Part shown: one piece after another, positions 42,154 to 50,925 of the stretch
Layout: every line of letters starts with the position of its first letter
Numbering within the stretch: position 1 is the stretch's first letter
Translations under genes and position numbers: made by a program
Assembly (NCBI GenBank): GCA_002435745.1
Contig: DIWT01000056.1
Span: forward strand, 1 to 64,000
Length of the DNA: 64,000 bases
Direction of reading: 5' to 3'
From: a bacterium UBP15_UBA6099
GTDB lineage: Bacteria; UBP15; UBA6099
Notes under the pieces: generated by a model
What the model was told of the DNA's origin: nothing
The model's input: the letters and a program-made list of their open reading frames with translations, nothing else
Database searches by the model: none

Positions 42154-43332
42154 TTGAAAACGATAGTATTCAACGGCAGGGTCGTCGCGCCCGGAACCGC
42201 GCCCGAGACCGGATACGTCTTGGCTGCGGACGGGAGGATTGAGAAGGTCGGAACCGGGGCGCCGCAGGAGACGCCCGGCGCGGAGATGATAGACGCGCGC
42301 GGCGGCTGGATCGCGCCGGGACTCGTCGATATCCACACGCACGGGTTCGGCGGGCACTGGGGATTCTTCAAGGCGGGCGAACTGCTGGACATGGCGAGCG
42401 CGTTGCCCGCGCGGGGAGTGACCGCGTTCGTGCCGACCACCGTGTCCCTGCCCCACCCCGCAGTGCTCGGCGCGGTCAAAGCGGTCAAAAGCGCGATGGC
42501 AAGTCAGGCGGAAAACGCGTCGGAAGCGCCCGCCGGAGCGCGCGTCCTCGGCGTCAATATCGAAGGCCCATACATCAACCCCGCAAAAGGCGGCGCGCAT
42601 ATCCCCAGCGCCATACGGACTGCCCCCGCAAAAGAAGTCGCCGAAATTTTGAGCGAGGCAGGCCCAGCGCTTCTGATGATGACGCTCGCGCCCGAAATCG
42701 AAGGCGGGATGGAACTGATAGACAAGCTTGTCTCCGCCGGCGTCCTCCCCGTTGTCGGCCACAGCGACGCCACAGCCGCGCAGACCCACGAGGCCGCCCG
42801 GCGAGGCGCAACCCATTTCACGCACCTCTTCAACGCCGTCCGCGCTTTCCACCAGCGCGAACCCGGCTGCGCGTTCGCCGCTCTCGCCGATCCGGCAATG
42901 ACCGTCGAACTGATACTCGACGGCAAACACGTCCACATCGACGCGGCGAAAATTGCGTTCGCCCTTAAATCCGCAGACCGCATGGCCCTAGTCACCGACT
43001 CCATTCACGCCGCAGGCATGCCTGACGGGGAATACAACGTCTGGGGATTCAAAGTGAACGTGAAAGACGGGGTGTGCTCCATCCCGGACGGCACAATGGC
43101 GGGTAGCGTGCTGACGCTGGATGTGGCGGTGAAAAACGCCGTCGAACTGCTCGGCGCGACGCCCGAAGAAGCGTTCCGCATGGCGTCCCAGACACCCGCG
43201 CGGATTATCGGGCGCTCAGACGCGCTCGGCTCCCTCGAACCCGGCAAAGCGGCGGACATCGCAGTCTTCGACGAGGCCTTCAACTGCTCCGCGACCATCA
43301 TCTCCGGCCGCATTGTTTACCGGGCGGTGTGA
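42154..43332 (+). CDS. nagA: N-acetylglucosamine-6-phosphate deacetylase
   Basis: 392 residues from a TTG with GGGAG upstream. Metal ligands are HTHGFGG (His61, His63), NIEGPYINPAKGGAH and VGHSDATAAQTHEAARRGATHFTHLFNAV; AGSVLTLDVAVKNAV and GSLEPGKAADIAVFD close the amidohydrolase fold. NagA removes the acetyl group from GlcNAc-6-phosphate to feed the deaminase encoded just upstream. Together the genes form an amino-sugar recycling operon, probably for peptidoglycan fragments or surface glycan. Confidence 0.94.
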   Translation: MKTIVFNGRVVAPGTAPETGYVLAADGRIEKVGTGAPQETPGAEMIDARGGWIAPGLVDIHTHGFGGHWGFFKAGELLDMASALPARGVTAFVPTTVSLPHPAVLGAVKAVKSAMASQAENASEAPAGARVLGVNIEGPYINPAKGGAHIPSAIRTAPAKEVAEILSEAGPALLMMTLAPEIEGGMELIDKLVSAGVLPVVGHSDATAAQTHEAARRGATHFTHLFNAVRAFHQREPGCAFAALADPAMTVELILDGKHVHIDAAKIAFALKSADRMALVTDSIHAAGMPDGEYNVWGFKVNVKDGVCSIPDGTMAGSVLTLDVAVKNAVELLGATPEEAFRMASQTPARIIGRSDALGSLEPGKAADIAVFDEAFNCSATIISGRIVYRAV

Positions 43333-43385
43333 ACGACTACAAGACGTTTTTTGAGCAACTATTGAAGTTTAACTAAAATAATCAT

Positions 43386-43441
43386 AATATATGCATATAC
43401 GTCGCATATATTGCCATTATTTTATGACATAGTGGCAATAT
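43386..43441. promoter_or_regulatory. Two overlapping inverted repeats upstream of rloA
   Basis: AATATATGC (43386-43394) pairs with GCATATATT (43404-43412), and ATATTGCCA (43408-43416) pairs with TGGCAATAT (43433-43441). Both have 9-base perfect arms and lie 34-90 bases before the rloA start in an AT-rich gap. They look like an operator region or attenuator of the RloAB operon; no promoter boxes can be assigned with confidence. Confidence 0.55.
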
Positions 43442-43474
43442 GACACAAGCTTGATGGATTAGGAGTTGATTCCG

Positions 43475-44755
43475 ATGCTTGTAGATTTTAGCGTAAAAAA
43501 CTATTTGTCTTTCAAAGAAAGTGTCACGTTCAGCATGATCGCGTCGCCGGACAAGACATTATGGGACACAAATGTCATAGAAAACGCGCAGGGAACAGGA
43601 CTCAACCTCCTGAAGTCAGCAATAATCTACGGACACAACGCCTCCGGCAAATCCAATCTGATAAAAGCCATGAATTTCATGTCTGGTTTTATCCAATCAT
43701 CAACTAATCATCTACCAGACCGCCCTATAGAAACAAAACCTTTTAAAATGGATGCATCGTGTTTGGACAAGCCAAGCGAATTCGACATCAGGTTCATTGT
43801 CGATGGAACTATATATAACTACGGTTTTTCAGTCGATAAACATAGAGTTCATCAAGAATGGCTATATGGTTTTCCAAAGACACAGAAAAGGATTCTTTTT
43901 GAAAGAAATAATAATAAAAAAGATGCATTCTATTTCGGCCCACATTTCAAAGGAGAAAAAAACACAATAGCAAAACTTACTCGGGATGATTCTCTATTTC
44001 TTACTGTCGCGGCACAATACAACCATGAACTATCAAAGACAATTAGTAGAAAAGTTATAAATTTAAGGTATTTCCCCAGTCTTGTTGGAGATTCGGAAGA
44101 ACAAATAAAATGGCAGATAAGTAGTGCTTTGATTCTGTGTCACTTAATGCCTGAGTTTGTTCCAAAATTAAAGCGTTTGCTAAGTTTAGCCGACACAGGC
44201 ATATCTGACTTTTCATACAATGTTGTCGAGTTTGACATAATAAGAAGCAAGGAAAACAGCGATTCTAACTCAAAAGTCAAAATGCCTGATCCAGAAACAG
44301 TAAAAACATATCACAAGACTACGAGCGATAAAGGAGAGCTTTCTAGCATTGAGTTTGATATCAACGAAGAATCCGACGGCACAGTAAAATGGTTCAGCGC
44401 TGCCGTGATTACAGTTTTCCAATTGTCGCGCGGCGATTCTTTAATTCTAGACGAATTCGACTTGAGACTGCATCCGATGTTGAGTCGGGAGCTTGTTTCG
44501 ATGTTTCACAATGAGAAAGTTAATCCTAAGAACGCTCAATTCGTGGGAACGACTCACAACACGGATTTGCTTGACAAAGATTTGTTGAGACGGGATCAGA
44601 TATGGTTCACTGAAAAGAAACATGACACAGGCGCTACGGACCTTTATTCTTTATGGGATTTCAAAAAGAAGCCGAGGAAGGAAGAGGATTACAGAAAGAA
44701 CTATCTGTCGGGCAGATACGGCGCTATTCCGATTCTGGAGAAGTTTGAATTATGA
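43475..44755 (+). CDS. rloA: RloA-type AAA ATPase
   Basis: 426 residues from ATG 43475, with AGGAG 9 bases upstream. FSVKNYLSFKESVTFSM is the OLD/ABC-type N-terminal strand pair; GHNASGKSN (residues 53-61) is Walker A; SLILDEFDLRLHPMLSREL holds Walker B and the following His-Pro; FVGTTHNTDLLD is the H-loop. This is an AAA15/21 ATPase as in RloA, OLD and PARIS AriA. Its partner RloB follows with an ATGA overlap. In related systems the ATPase senses phage activity and releases a nuclease. Base composition is AT-rich relative to nagA. Confidence 0.9.
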   Translation: MLVDFSVKNYLSFKESVTFSMIASPDKTLWDTNVIENAQGTGLNLLKSAIIYGHNASGKSNLIKAMNFMSGFIQSSTNHLPDRPIETKPFKMDASCLDKPSEFDIRFIVDGTIYNYGFSVDKHRVHQEWLYGFPKTQKRILFERNNNKKDAFYFGPHFKGEKNTIAKLTRDDSLFLTVAAQYNHELSKTISRKVINLRYFPSLVGDSEEQIKWQISSALILCHLMPEFVPKLKRLLSLADTGISDFSYNVVEFDIIRSKENSDSNSKVKMPDPETVKTYHKTTSDKGELSSIEFDINEESDGTVKWFSAAVITVFQLSRGDSLILDEFDLRLHPMLSRELVSMFHNEKVNPKNAQFVGTTHNTDLLDKDLLRRDQIWFTEKKHDTGATDLYSLWDFKKKPRKEEDYRKNYLSGRYGAIPILEKFEL

Positions 44756-45393
44756 AGAATCCGCCGTCGCAGGGGTCGAAGAAGCAGAGGAAAGCCACGC
44801 GGCGCGACAGAAGCCTGCAAAGAAAGCCTCCGAGCAGAGATGAACGGCCTCGTTTCTTGATTGTGTGCGAAGGCGAGAAAAGAGAGAAATATTATTTTGA
44901 GAAGATGAGGAGCTATTATAGATATCCGGAACCGGCTGTCGAAGTGGTCGGAAAAGATGGCTCCGGCACAAATCCTAAGAGCCTTGTCAAATACGCAAAA
45001 GTAAGAAAACATGAGTTTGACGCTGTGTGGTGCGTCTTCGACAGGGACGAACATGAATATTTCAACGAAGCCATCCAACAGGCGAAAGACAACGGCATAA
45101 ATACAGCCATTTCAAATCCATGCGTTGAGCTATGGTTCCTGCTTCATTTCAAAGACCAAAGAAGGCACATCGAAAGAGACGCCGCAAAAAGCGCCTTGAA
45201 GAAGCGCATCAAGGATTACGACGATGATTATGAAGGGGTTTTTCAGAGAATACACGGCGATGTGGAAGCCGCAAAGAAACGCGCTAAAGACTTGAGAGCC
45301 ACCCACGAAAGAAACGGCAACGCTGAAACGGAGAATCCTTCAAGTAGCGTCGATTTGCTAGTGGATTTTCTTGAAATCCACAAACCACAATAG
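44752..45393 (+). CDS. rloB: RloB-type protein with TOPRIM-like motifs
   Basis: 213 residues. A basic N-terminus (KKQRKATRRDRSLQRK) is followed by FLIVCEGEKREKYYFE (Glu40) and AVWCVFDRDEHEYF (Asp97, Asp99), the Glu and DxD of a TOPRIM nuclease fold, and by ISNPCVELWFLLHF, the signature of the RloB family. RloB always accompanies RloA; the pair resembles the ATPase-TOPRIM design of PARIS and OLD-family phage defence. It would be the effector nuclease. Function in this organism is inferred. Confidence 0.88.
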   Translation: MKNPPSQGSKKQRKATRRDRSLQRKPPSRDERPRFLIVCEGEKREKYYFEKMRSYYRYPEPAVEVVGKDGSGTNPKSLVKYAKVRKHEFDAVWCVFDRDEHEYFNEAIQQAKDNGINTAISNPCVELWFLLHFKDQRRHIERDAAKSALKKRIKDYDDDYEGVFQRIHGDVEAAKKRAKDLRATHERNGNAETENPSSSVDLLVDFLEIHKPQ

Positions 45394-45502
45394 TTATCCT
45401 TGTATAGCTTAAATTTAACGCCCATCATGATAGAGCCGATTTTGACTTGAACGAAGTTCAACGAAATCGGCACATCAAGAGTTTTTTTGGAAGGGGCGCG
45501 GG

Positions 45503-45530
45503 GAAACCTATTTTTGCAAAAAATGGTTTC
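45503..45530. terminator. Hairpin between convergent rloB and esterase genes
   Basis: GAAACC (45503-45508) pairs with GGTTTC (45525-45530), and ATTTTT pairs with AAAAAT inside, with one bulged base and a 3-base loop. Lying between two convergent stop codons it probably ends transcription in both directions. Confidence 0.5.
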
Positions 45531-45543
45531 ATCGCTGATGATA

Positions 45544-46473
45544 TTATTTTTTCAAATATTTTTCTAGAAAAGCGGCGGAGCGGGAGCGGGCTTCGGCGGC
45601 TTGTTCGCTGTCGGGGGACATGATGACGAAGCCGTGGTCCATGCCTTCTCCGGTGACTTCCAGCACATCGACTGTTTTCCCGGCGGCTTTTAGCGCGGCG
45701 GCCATCTCCCGCGACTGGTCGGGCGGAACCGTCCGGTCGGGGTCGCTGTAACTGATAAACAGCGGCGGCGCGTTCTTCACGTAGTTTATCGGCGAATATA
45801 TTTTCTTGAACGCCATCAGTTCCTTTTTTGATTTTATCTTCGCCAGCCGCTGCATTTCTGCTTCGAGCAGGCGCGAAAACGGATTCTCGAAGTTCACGAA
45901 ATTCAGGGGCGCGTAGTACAGGACGGCGGCGACGACGGAGGTGTCGGCGTCCGCGTATTCGGGCAGGTATGGCTGGAATTCGGGCATGTTTGCGGTGAGG
46001 GCGACCATCGCGGCAAGATACGCTCCTGCGGATTCGCCGAGCGCGGCGATTCTAGTCGGGTCGATGTTGTAAGCGGCGGAGTTCGCGCGCATCCACGCCA
46101 GCGCGCATTTGACGTCTTTGATGTTGTTGGGAAAAATCCCGCCCTCGCCCAGAAGCCGGTAATCCACGTTGAACACGACGTAGCCGAGAGAAGCGTAGTA
46201 TCTCATAAAGGGTGGCAGACTTGACCAGTTTTTTGAGCCGCCGACGAAGCCGCCGCCGTGGATGGAGAGGATGCCGGGAAAAGGCCCCTCGCCTTCCGGG
46301 GCGTAGATATCGCCGGCCAGTTTCAGGCCGTCTACTTCGGCGAACACGATGTCGCTGTGTTCGACCACATTGAAAGGAACCGCCGACGCCGAAACCGAAA
46401 ACAGCGCCGCGAGCGCCGCCAGAACGAGAGCCGCCGCGATCTTCCTTGCCGCCGCCATTGCCGTTGTTGTCAT
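45544..46473 (-). CDS. Exported alpha/beta hydrolase (esterase/lipase)
   Basis: 309 residues. Signal peptide (residues about 1-31, ending VSASA). ILSIHGGGFVGGSKNW is the HGGG oxyanion motif, ALGESAGAYLAAM the nucleophile Ser, SYSDPDRTVPPDQ the acid and EGMDHGFVIM the His. Hormone-sensitive-lipase-like or BD-FAE-type esterase that acts on short acyl or acetyl esters, outside the cytoplasm. Nothing in the context gives the substrate. Confidence 0.87.
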   Translation of the reverse strand: MTTTAMAAARKIAAALVLAALAALFSVSASAVPFNVVEHSDIVFAEVDGLKLAGDIYAPEGEGPFPGILSIHGGGFVGGSKNWSSLPPFMRYYASLGYVVFNVDYRLLGEGGIFPNNIKDVKCALAWMRANSAAYNIDPTRIAALGESAGAYLAAMVALTANMPEFQPYLPEYADADTSVVAAVLYYAPLNFVNFENPFSRLLEAEMQRLAKIKSKKELMAFKKIYSPINYVKNAPPLFISYSDPDRTVPPDQSREMAAALKAAGKTVDVLEVTGEGMDHGFVIMSPDSEQAAEARSRSAAFLEKYLKK

Positions 46474-46677
46474 CGCAAGTGTCCGCCTTCCATGAATCTT
46501 TTTGTTTACGGCCTTACATTGTATGCGGAGCCGCCGCTCGGTTCAAGCGGAATTGAGTCGGCGCGCCTGAAGCCGCGCGTGGCTATTTCGTCGCATCGGC
46601 GCGGCGGACTTTTTTATTTTGTCTGCTATAATATGTTGCGGCGACGCGGGAAGTTTACACATGCGCCGAAATGAGCG

Positions 46678-47814
46678 ATGACTAGGTCGATTAGAATATC
46701 AGCATTGAGAAGCGCGCGGCGCGCAGCGGCGATTGTGATTGTCGCGGTCGTGTCCGTCGCTACCGCTTTCGCCTCGGACGAGGCTGTGCCCGGCGACGCT
46801 GCGGCGATCCCCGCTCCCGAAGCGGCATCTGAGCCTGCGGCGGCGAGAAAACTGTTTGTCGTCCGCTCTTCTCCGATTCTTACTGATAAAGAATACGAGC
46901 GCCGCGCGGCGCTGCTTTCCATAGAGGGATATCATCCTGTCAAACGCGAGGAAACAGCATCAAACGGAGACAAGTATTTAACAATCGAAATGGGAATGTT
47001 TTCCGAAATGACGGCGGCGACGGATCTGCTGATGAGAATCAAGCAAATCGATTCGGACTTTTACGTTGTCGGCACACAGTTGACACGCGCGGCTACAGGC
47101 GGGCTGCTGGATGATATGGAGCATATATTTCCGGGAGCCGGGCGAGCGCGGGCGGTTCTTCCGTCGGGTTCCTCAGAGGATTCCCTAAGCCTTTTGCTTG
47201 CGCAGGCGGCAGGGCCTAAGACAGGCTCGGTTGCGGTTAAAACGTCCGGCGACGGCGTGGAAAAACTTGTCGTGCGGCGTCTTATAAGGCCCGGCGACAT
47301 GGGCATGGCCACAGGAGCGACGATTGAGCCTTCTTTTGCGGCTGCGGCTATACCGCGAGGCGGCTCCGCGCGCGGCGCGGAAGGCGGCTTGGCCATGATG
47401 CGCGCCGGCCCGCGCCCGGCGACGGCGGATTCTAGGATATCCCGCTCGCCATCCCCCGAACCGATCTCCGAAAAACTTCGCAAGATAGCATGGTCCATGC
47501 GCGCGGAAGGCGTGGACGTTTATCTGGAAGACGAAAGCTTCAAAGGCCCGGAAGGCGTGCTGGTGGGAATGTTCGACAGGCAGAACGAAGCCGCGGAACT
47601 CGGCAGGGAGCTTCAGGAGTACGGCTACGCGGTGAATATAATCATGGAAACCGGATTGAAAGACATGTACTACGTGTACGCCGACCCGGATAGCGCAGCG
47701 ACGGATATGATGATTGTGACGCCGGAGGCGACGGACCCCTACCGGGCGAGCGACGCTTTCGCTCCGCCGCTGGACCCCGGAGTCGAGGCGCTGTTGAGGA
47801 TGTCGAAACCCTGA
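46678..47814 (+). CDS. Exported protein with two SPOR-like repeats
   Basis: 378 residues. Signal peptide (ARRAAAIVIVAVVSVATAFAS). Two similar units are visible: residues about 60-130 (LFVVRSSPILTDKEYERRAAL, YLTIEMGMFSEMTAATDLLMRI) and about 265-345 (KLRKIAWSMRAEGVDVYLED, GVLVGMFDRQNEAAELGREL), each with the (V/L)x(V/I)GxF and following helix of SPOR domains, which bind denuded peptidoglycan. The long linker between them is Ser/Arg/Gly-rich. Probably a periplasmic cell-wall binding protein. 14 bases before dtd. Confidence 0.62.
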   Translation: MTRSIRISALRSARRAAAIVIVAVVSVATAFASDEAVPGDAAAIPAPEAASEPAAARKLFVVRSSPILTDKEYERRAALLSIEGYHPVKREETASNGDKYLTIEMGMFSEMTAATDLLMRIKQIDSDFYVVGTQLTRAATGGLLDDMEHIFPGAGRARAVLPSGSSEDSLSLLLAQAAGPKTGSVAVKTSGDGVEKLVVRRLIRPGDMGMATGATIEPSFAAAAIPRGGSARGAEGGLAMMRAGPRPATADSRISRSPSPEPISEKLRKIAWSMRAEGVDVYLEDESFKGPEGVLVGMFDRQNEAAELGRELQEYGYAVNIIMETGLKDMYYVYADPDSAATDMMIVTPEATDPYRASDAFAPPLDPGVEALLRMSKP

Positions 47815-47828
47815 AGGCTGGAAACAAT

Positions 47829-48290
47829 ATGAAAGCGGTAGCGCAGAGAGTGAAGAGCGCGGCAGTGTCGGTTGATGGAGTGGAGACCGGGCGAATCGGG
47901 CCGGGACTGCTGGTTTTTCTGGGGGTCGCCCACGGCGACACTGAGGCGGACGTCGATTTCATGGTTCGCAAAATAGTCAACCTGCGAGTGTTCGAGGACG
48001 GCGAAGGCAAGATGAACTTGTCCGCGTTGGATTTGAGCTACGGGCTGCTGGCTATCTCCCAGTTCACGCTGTTAGGCGACTGCCGGAAAGGCAACCGCCC
48101 GAACTTCACCGGGGCCGCGCCTCCGGAAGAAGCCGAAAAACTATACGAGCTTTTCAAGAAGAAGGCGGCGGAGCATCTCCAAGTCGGCTGCGGCGTTTTC
48201 GGGGCGATGATGGAGATTGAGGCTATGAATCACGGCCCTGTTACGATAATAATTGAAAGCCCCAAGAGCGCGGGATCGGACGGCGTCTGA
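47829..48290 (+). CDS. dtd: D-aminoacyl-tRNA deacylase
   Basis: 153 residues, full length. VAQRVKSAAVSVDG starts the fold; SQFTLLGDCRKGNRPNF is the Ser-Gln-Phe-Thr active-site motif; MNHGPVTIII is the Gly-cisPro motif that sits at the domain swap, with His where most have Asp. The enzyme removes D-amino acids (and glycine from tRNA-Ala) and protects translation. It is followed by a methyltransferase gene after 2 bases, probably by chance of dense packing. Confidence 0.95.
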   Translation: MKAVAQRVKSAAVSVDGVETGRIGPGLLVFLGVAHGDTEADVDFMVRKIVNLRVFEDGEGKMNLSALDLSYGLLAISQFTLLGDCRKGNRPNFTGAAPPEEAEKLYELFKKKAAEHLQVGCGVFGAMMEIEAMNHGPVTIIIESPKSAGSDGV

Positions 48291-48292
48291 AA

Positions 48293-49069
48293 ATGAAAAA
48301 AACGATAAGAAAGATAACAGGAAGAATTCTCAGTTCCGCCGGGATCATGCCGAAATACAAAATGGTCTCGACGCTGCTCAAACACAGGTCGCTGAGGCGG
48401 GAAATCATAGCTTGCCTGTACGTCAAAGGGGACGGAATAGAGATTGGGCCGTTCGCGAACCCGCTGGAGACATACGGGCTTGCCAACGTGAAATATGTGG
48501 ACAGGATGCCGTTGTCCGAACTGAGAACGCTCTACCCGGAAATGAAAGACGTCGAACTGGCGAACATAGACATAGTGGACGACGGGGAAAAGCTGGGGAC
48601 ACTCGGCGACGGCACTCAGGATTTTGTGATAGCCAACCATTTTATCGAACACACGATCAACCCGATAGGGGCGCTCGAAAACATGCTGAGGGTTTTGAAA
48701 CCGGGAGGGATATTGTTCTTCGCCGTTCCGGACATGAGAAAGACGTTCGACAACCGCCGGACGCCGACGCCGGCCGAGCATCTTGTGAGAGACTTCGCCG
48801 ACGGGGACGCGGCTGCCGTCGAGCCGCATTTTCTGGATTTCGCAGAAAAAGTCGAAGGCTTGTCCTGCGAGGAAGAAATCCGCAGGCGCGCCCGCGAGCT
48901 GATGGACAACGAGCACGGCGTCCATTTCCATTTCCACTGCTGGAGACCCGTAGATATGATGGGGCTTCTGCACAAGCTCAACATCGAGCTGAAATTCCCG
49001 TTCGATGTCGAGCATTTCGGCGCAAGCGGACAGGAAATGATTATCGTGCTTAGGAAAACTTCTAACTGA
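48293..49069 (+). CDS. SAM-dependent methyltransferase
   Basis: 258 residues. GDGIEIGPFANPLETYG is motif I in a shifted form, DFVIANHFIEHTINPIGALENMLRVLKPGGILFFAVPD holds the D/E-H motif and the post-motif of class I methyltransferases of the Methyltransf_11 type. HFHFHCWRPVDMMGLL is unusually His-rich and could bind metal. It overlaps the tail of the convergent glycosyltransferase gene by 8 bases. Such genes in glycan loci methylate sugars, which is a plausible role here. Confidence 0.85.
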   Translation: MKKTIRKITGRILSSAGIMPKYKMVSTLLKHRSLRREIIACLYVKGDGIEIGPFANPLETYGLANVKYVDRMPLSELRTLYPEMKDVELANIDIVDDGEKLGTLGDGTQDFVIANHFIEHTINPIGALENMLRVLKPGGILFFAVPDMRKTFDNRRTPTPAEHLVRDFADGDAAAVEPHFLDFAEKVEGLSCEEEIRRRARELMDNEHGVHFHFHCWRPVDMMGLLHKLNIELKFPFDVEHFGASGQEMIIVLRKTSN

Positions 49070-50012
49070 AAAGATTAATGATGTCGCGCGTGGAACGGAC
49101 GGAGAGTTTTTTCTGATCGCGCCTGAACGCGGCAACCGGCCCGGCGAAGCGCGCGGCTCCCGACACCGATTTGAGATAGTCGAACCTGAAGGCAAGACAT
49201 CCGGAGAGAACCTTCAGCGCGACAAAGAAAACGTGTCCCGCCCACATACGGGGGCAATCCACATTCTTCCAGAAAAACGCGAGTTGATTTCTGCGGGATA
49301 TGACGTTCACCTCGCGGGCGCGGCGCGACGATGAAATAACGCCGTGAGATGGATGTAGAACGAGGCAGGCCGGATCGTAAACGATGTTCCATCCTCGCCT
49401 GAGCGCGCGGAACGAAAGATCGACGTCTTCCCAATAGAAGGGATTCATGTTTTCGTCGAAGCCGCCGAGAGCGCGGAGTTTATCGGCGTCGAAAGCGGCT
49501 CCGCCGCCGGAGGCAAAAAAAGTCGGCTTCGCCTCCATGTCCCGCAAAGTCTCGCGCTCGTCGGGCGCTCCCTTGAGAAATCCTTTTTTATAAGAAGGCA
49601 GGGTGCGTCCGATCCTGAGTTGTCCGTTTTCGTCCAACGCCCTGAAGCTGACGGCGAAGACATCCGGGGTCTCCAGCCGCGCAAGCGCGATGTCGATTAT
49701 GTCCGGATATACGCTGACATCGTTGTTGATGAGAAGAATAGCGCGTCCGCGAGCGGCGGAAATGCCGGCGTTGCAGGCGGATGAGAACCCGCGGTTCTTT
49801 TCCAGTCTGACAAGTTTAACGCGATCCGAATATGAGCCGATGATATCCGCGCTGCGGTCGGAGCTTGCGTCGTCGACGATGATTATTTCGCCGGGAAAAT
49901 GCGAGCGGGCGGCCGCGGCGAGCATGGCGTCCGCGCATGCGGCAATCACTGTCTCGCCGTTATAGTTCGGAACGACGAAACTCCATGCGGGGGCGCTCTC
50001 GTCGGCTCTCAT
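49062..50012 (-). CDS. GT2 family glycosyltransferase
   Basis: 316 residues. SFVVPNYNGETVIAACADAML starts the GT-A fold; IIIVDDASSDRSADII is the nucleotide-binding DD-S; ILLINNDVSVYPD holds the metal-binding motif, here NND; FYWEDVDLSFRALRRGW carries the catalytic E-D. Rhamnosyl-type GT2 enzymes show this pattern. Last gene of a leftward run of glycosyltransferases with overlaps of 4 bases, so part of one operon for a surface glycan. Confidence 0.9.
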   Translation of the reverse strand: MRADESAPAWSFVVPNYNGETVIAACADAMLAAAARSHFPGEIIIVDDASSDRSADIIGSYSDRVKLVRLEKNRGFSSACNAGISAARGRAILLINNDVSVYPDIIDIALARLETPDVFAVSFRALDENGQLRIGRTLPSYKKGFLKGAPDERETLRDMEAKPTFFASGGGAAFDADKLRALGGFDENMNPFYWEDVDLSFRALRRGWNIVYDPACLVLHPSHGVISSSRRAREVNVISRRNQLAFFWKNVDCPRMWAGHVFFVALKVLSGCLAFRFDYLKSVSGAARFAGPVAAFRRDQKKLSVRSTRDIINLFS

Positions 50013-50896
50013 TTGCTCCTCAATTTTCTCAGGCGCTTAAACAGGAAGAAAGCGACGTCCGGCTGCCATCTGTATTTGAGAGCCTCGCGGATAGTCTTTT
50101 CCGCCTCCTCGAAGCGTCCGGCGCGGAAGTGAGATTTGCCGAGGCCGTAAAGCACCTTGCCGCGTTTCCAGTCGTAAGCCTTCATGTTTCCGCGAAGTTT
50201 TTCAAAACGCTCCGGGCAGCCGTCGATGTATTCGAGATAGTGAAGATAGTTGGCGGTGTCGTCCGCTTCGTCGCGCTCGCTCATCCTGTAGACCGAGCTG
50301 GTCTCGCCGACCCGCCCGAAGGGATACCTCTCTGCGAGCCGCAGGAAGAAATCGTAGTCCTCTAGAGTTTTGAAGCCTTCCGGAAATCCGCCCACCGCGT
50401 CGACGCATTCCTTCCTTATCAGGATGGTGTTCACGTTCACGAAACTGCCTTTGAACATCTCGATAAAAAGGTCGCCCTCCCCCATGTCGCAGGGATGATA
50501 TTTCTCGGCGCCTTTGTGGATTTCGATATATGGGGAGTAAGCGCACATGATATCGGGCCGGGCGCGCAGGAAGGCGACCTGAGACTCGAGCTTTTTGGGA
50601 AGATAGATGTCGTCAGAATCAAGGAAAGCGACATAGCGGCCCTTCATGAGGGCGAGCGCGGCGTTGCGGGCGCGGGAGACGCCGCCGTGTTCCGTGCGGA
50701 TGACGACGATTCGCTCGTCGCCGAAGCTTCTCGCGACGTCCGCCGTCCCGTCCGTCGAGCCGTCGTCCACCACAATCAGTTCAAAATGAGGGTATGTCTG
50801 GCCTAGCGCGCTGCGGATGGATTCGCCTATCGAGCTTTCGCGGTTGCGCGCCGGCAACGCTATTGAAACCAGTTCGTTTGCGTCGGATTCGCCCAT
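50009..50896 (-). CDS. GT2 family glycosyltransferase
   Basis: 295 residues from ATG 50896; a TTG at 50929 that overlaps the preceding stop (TTGA) would add 11 residues. VSIALPARNRESSIGESIRSAL starts the fold, FELIVVDDGSTDGTADVARSF binds the nucleotide, VAFLDSDDIYLP holds the DxD (here DSDD) and TLEDYDFFLRLAERYPFG the catalytic Asp. The C-terminal 60 residues form a small TPR-like helical part (LYGLGKSHFRAGRFEEAEKT). Confidence 0.9.
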   Translation of the reverse strand: MGESDANELVSIALPARNRESSIGESIRSALGQTYPHFELIVVDDGSTDGTADVARSFGDERIVVIRTEHGGVSRARNAALALMKGRYVAFLDSDDIYLPKKLESQVAFLRARPDIMCAYSPYIEIHKGAEKYHPCDMGEGDLFIEMFKGSFVNVNTILIRKECVDAVGGFPEGFKTLEDYDFFLRLAERYPFGRVGETSSVYRMSERDEADDTANYLHYLEYIDGCPERFEKLRGNMKAYDWKRGKVLYGLGKSHFRAGRFEEAEKTIREALKYRWQPDVAFFLFKRLRKLRSK

Positions 50897-50925
50897 ATTC
50901 CGTCGACGGCCTCCTTCGCGCCGTG

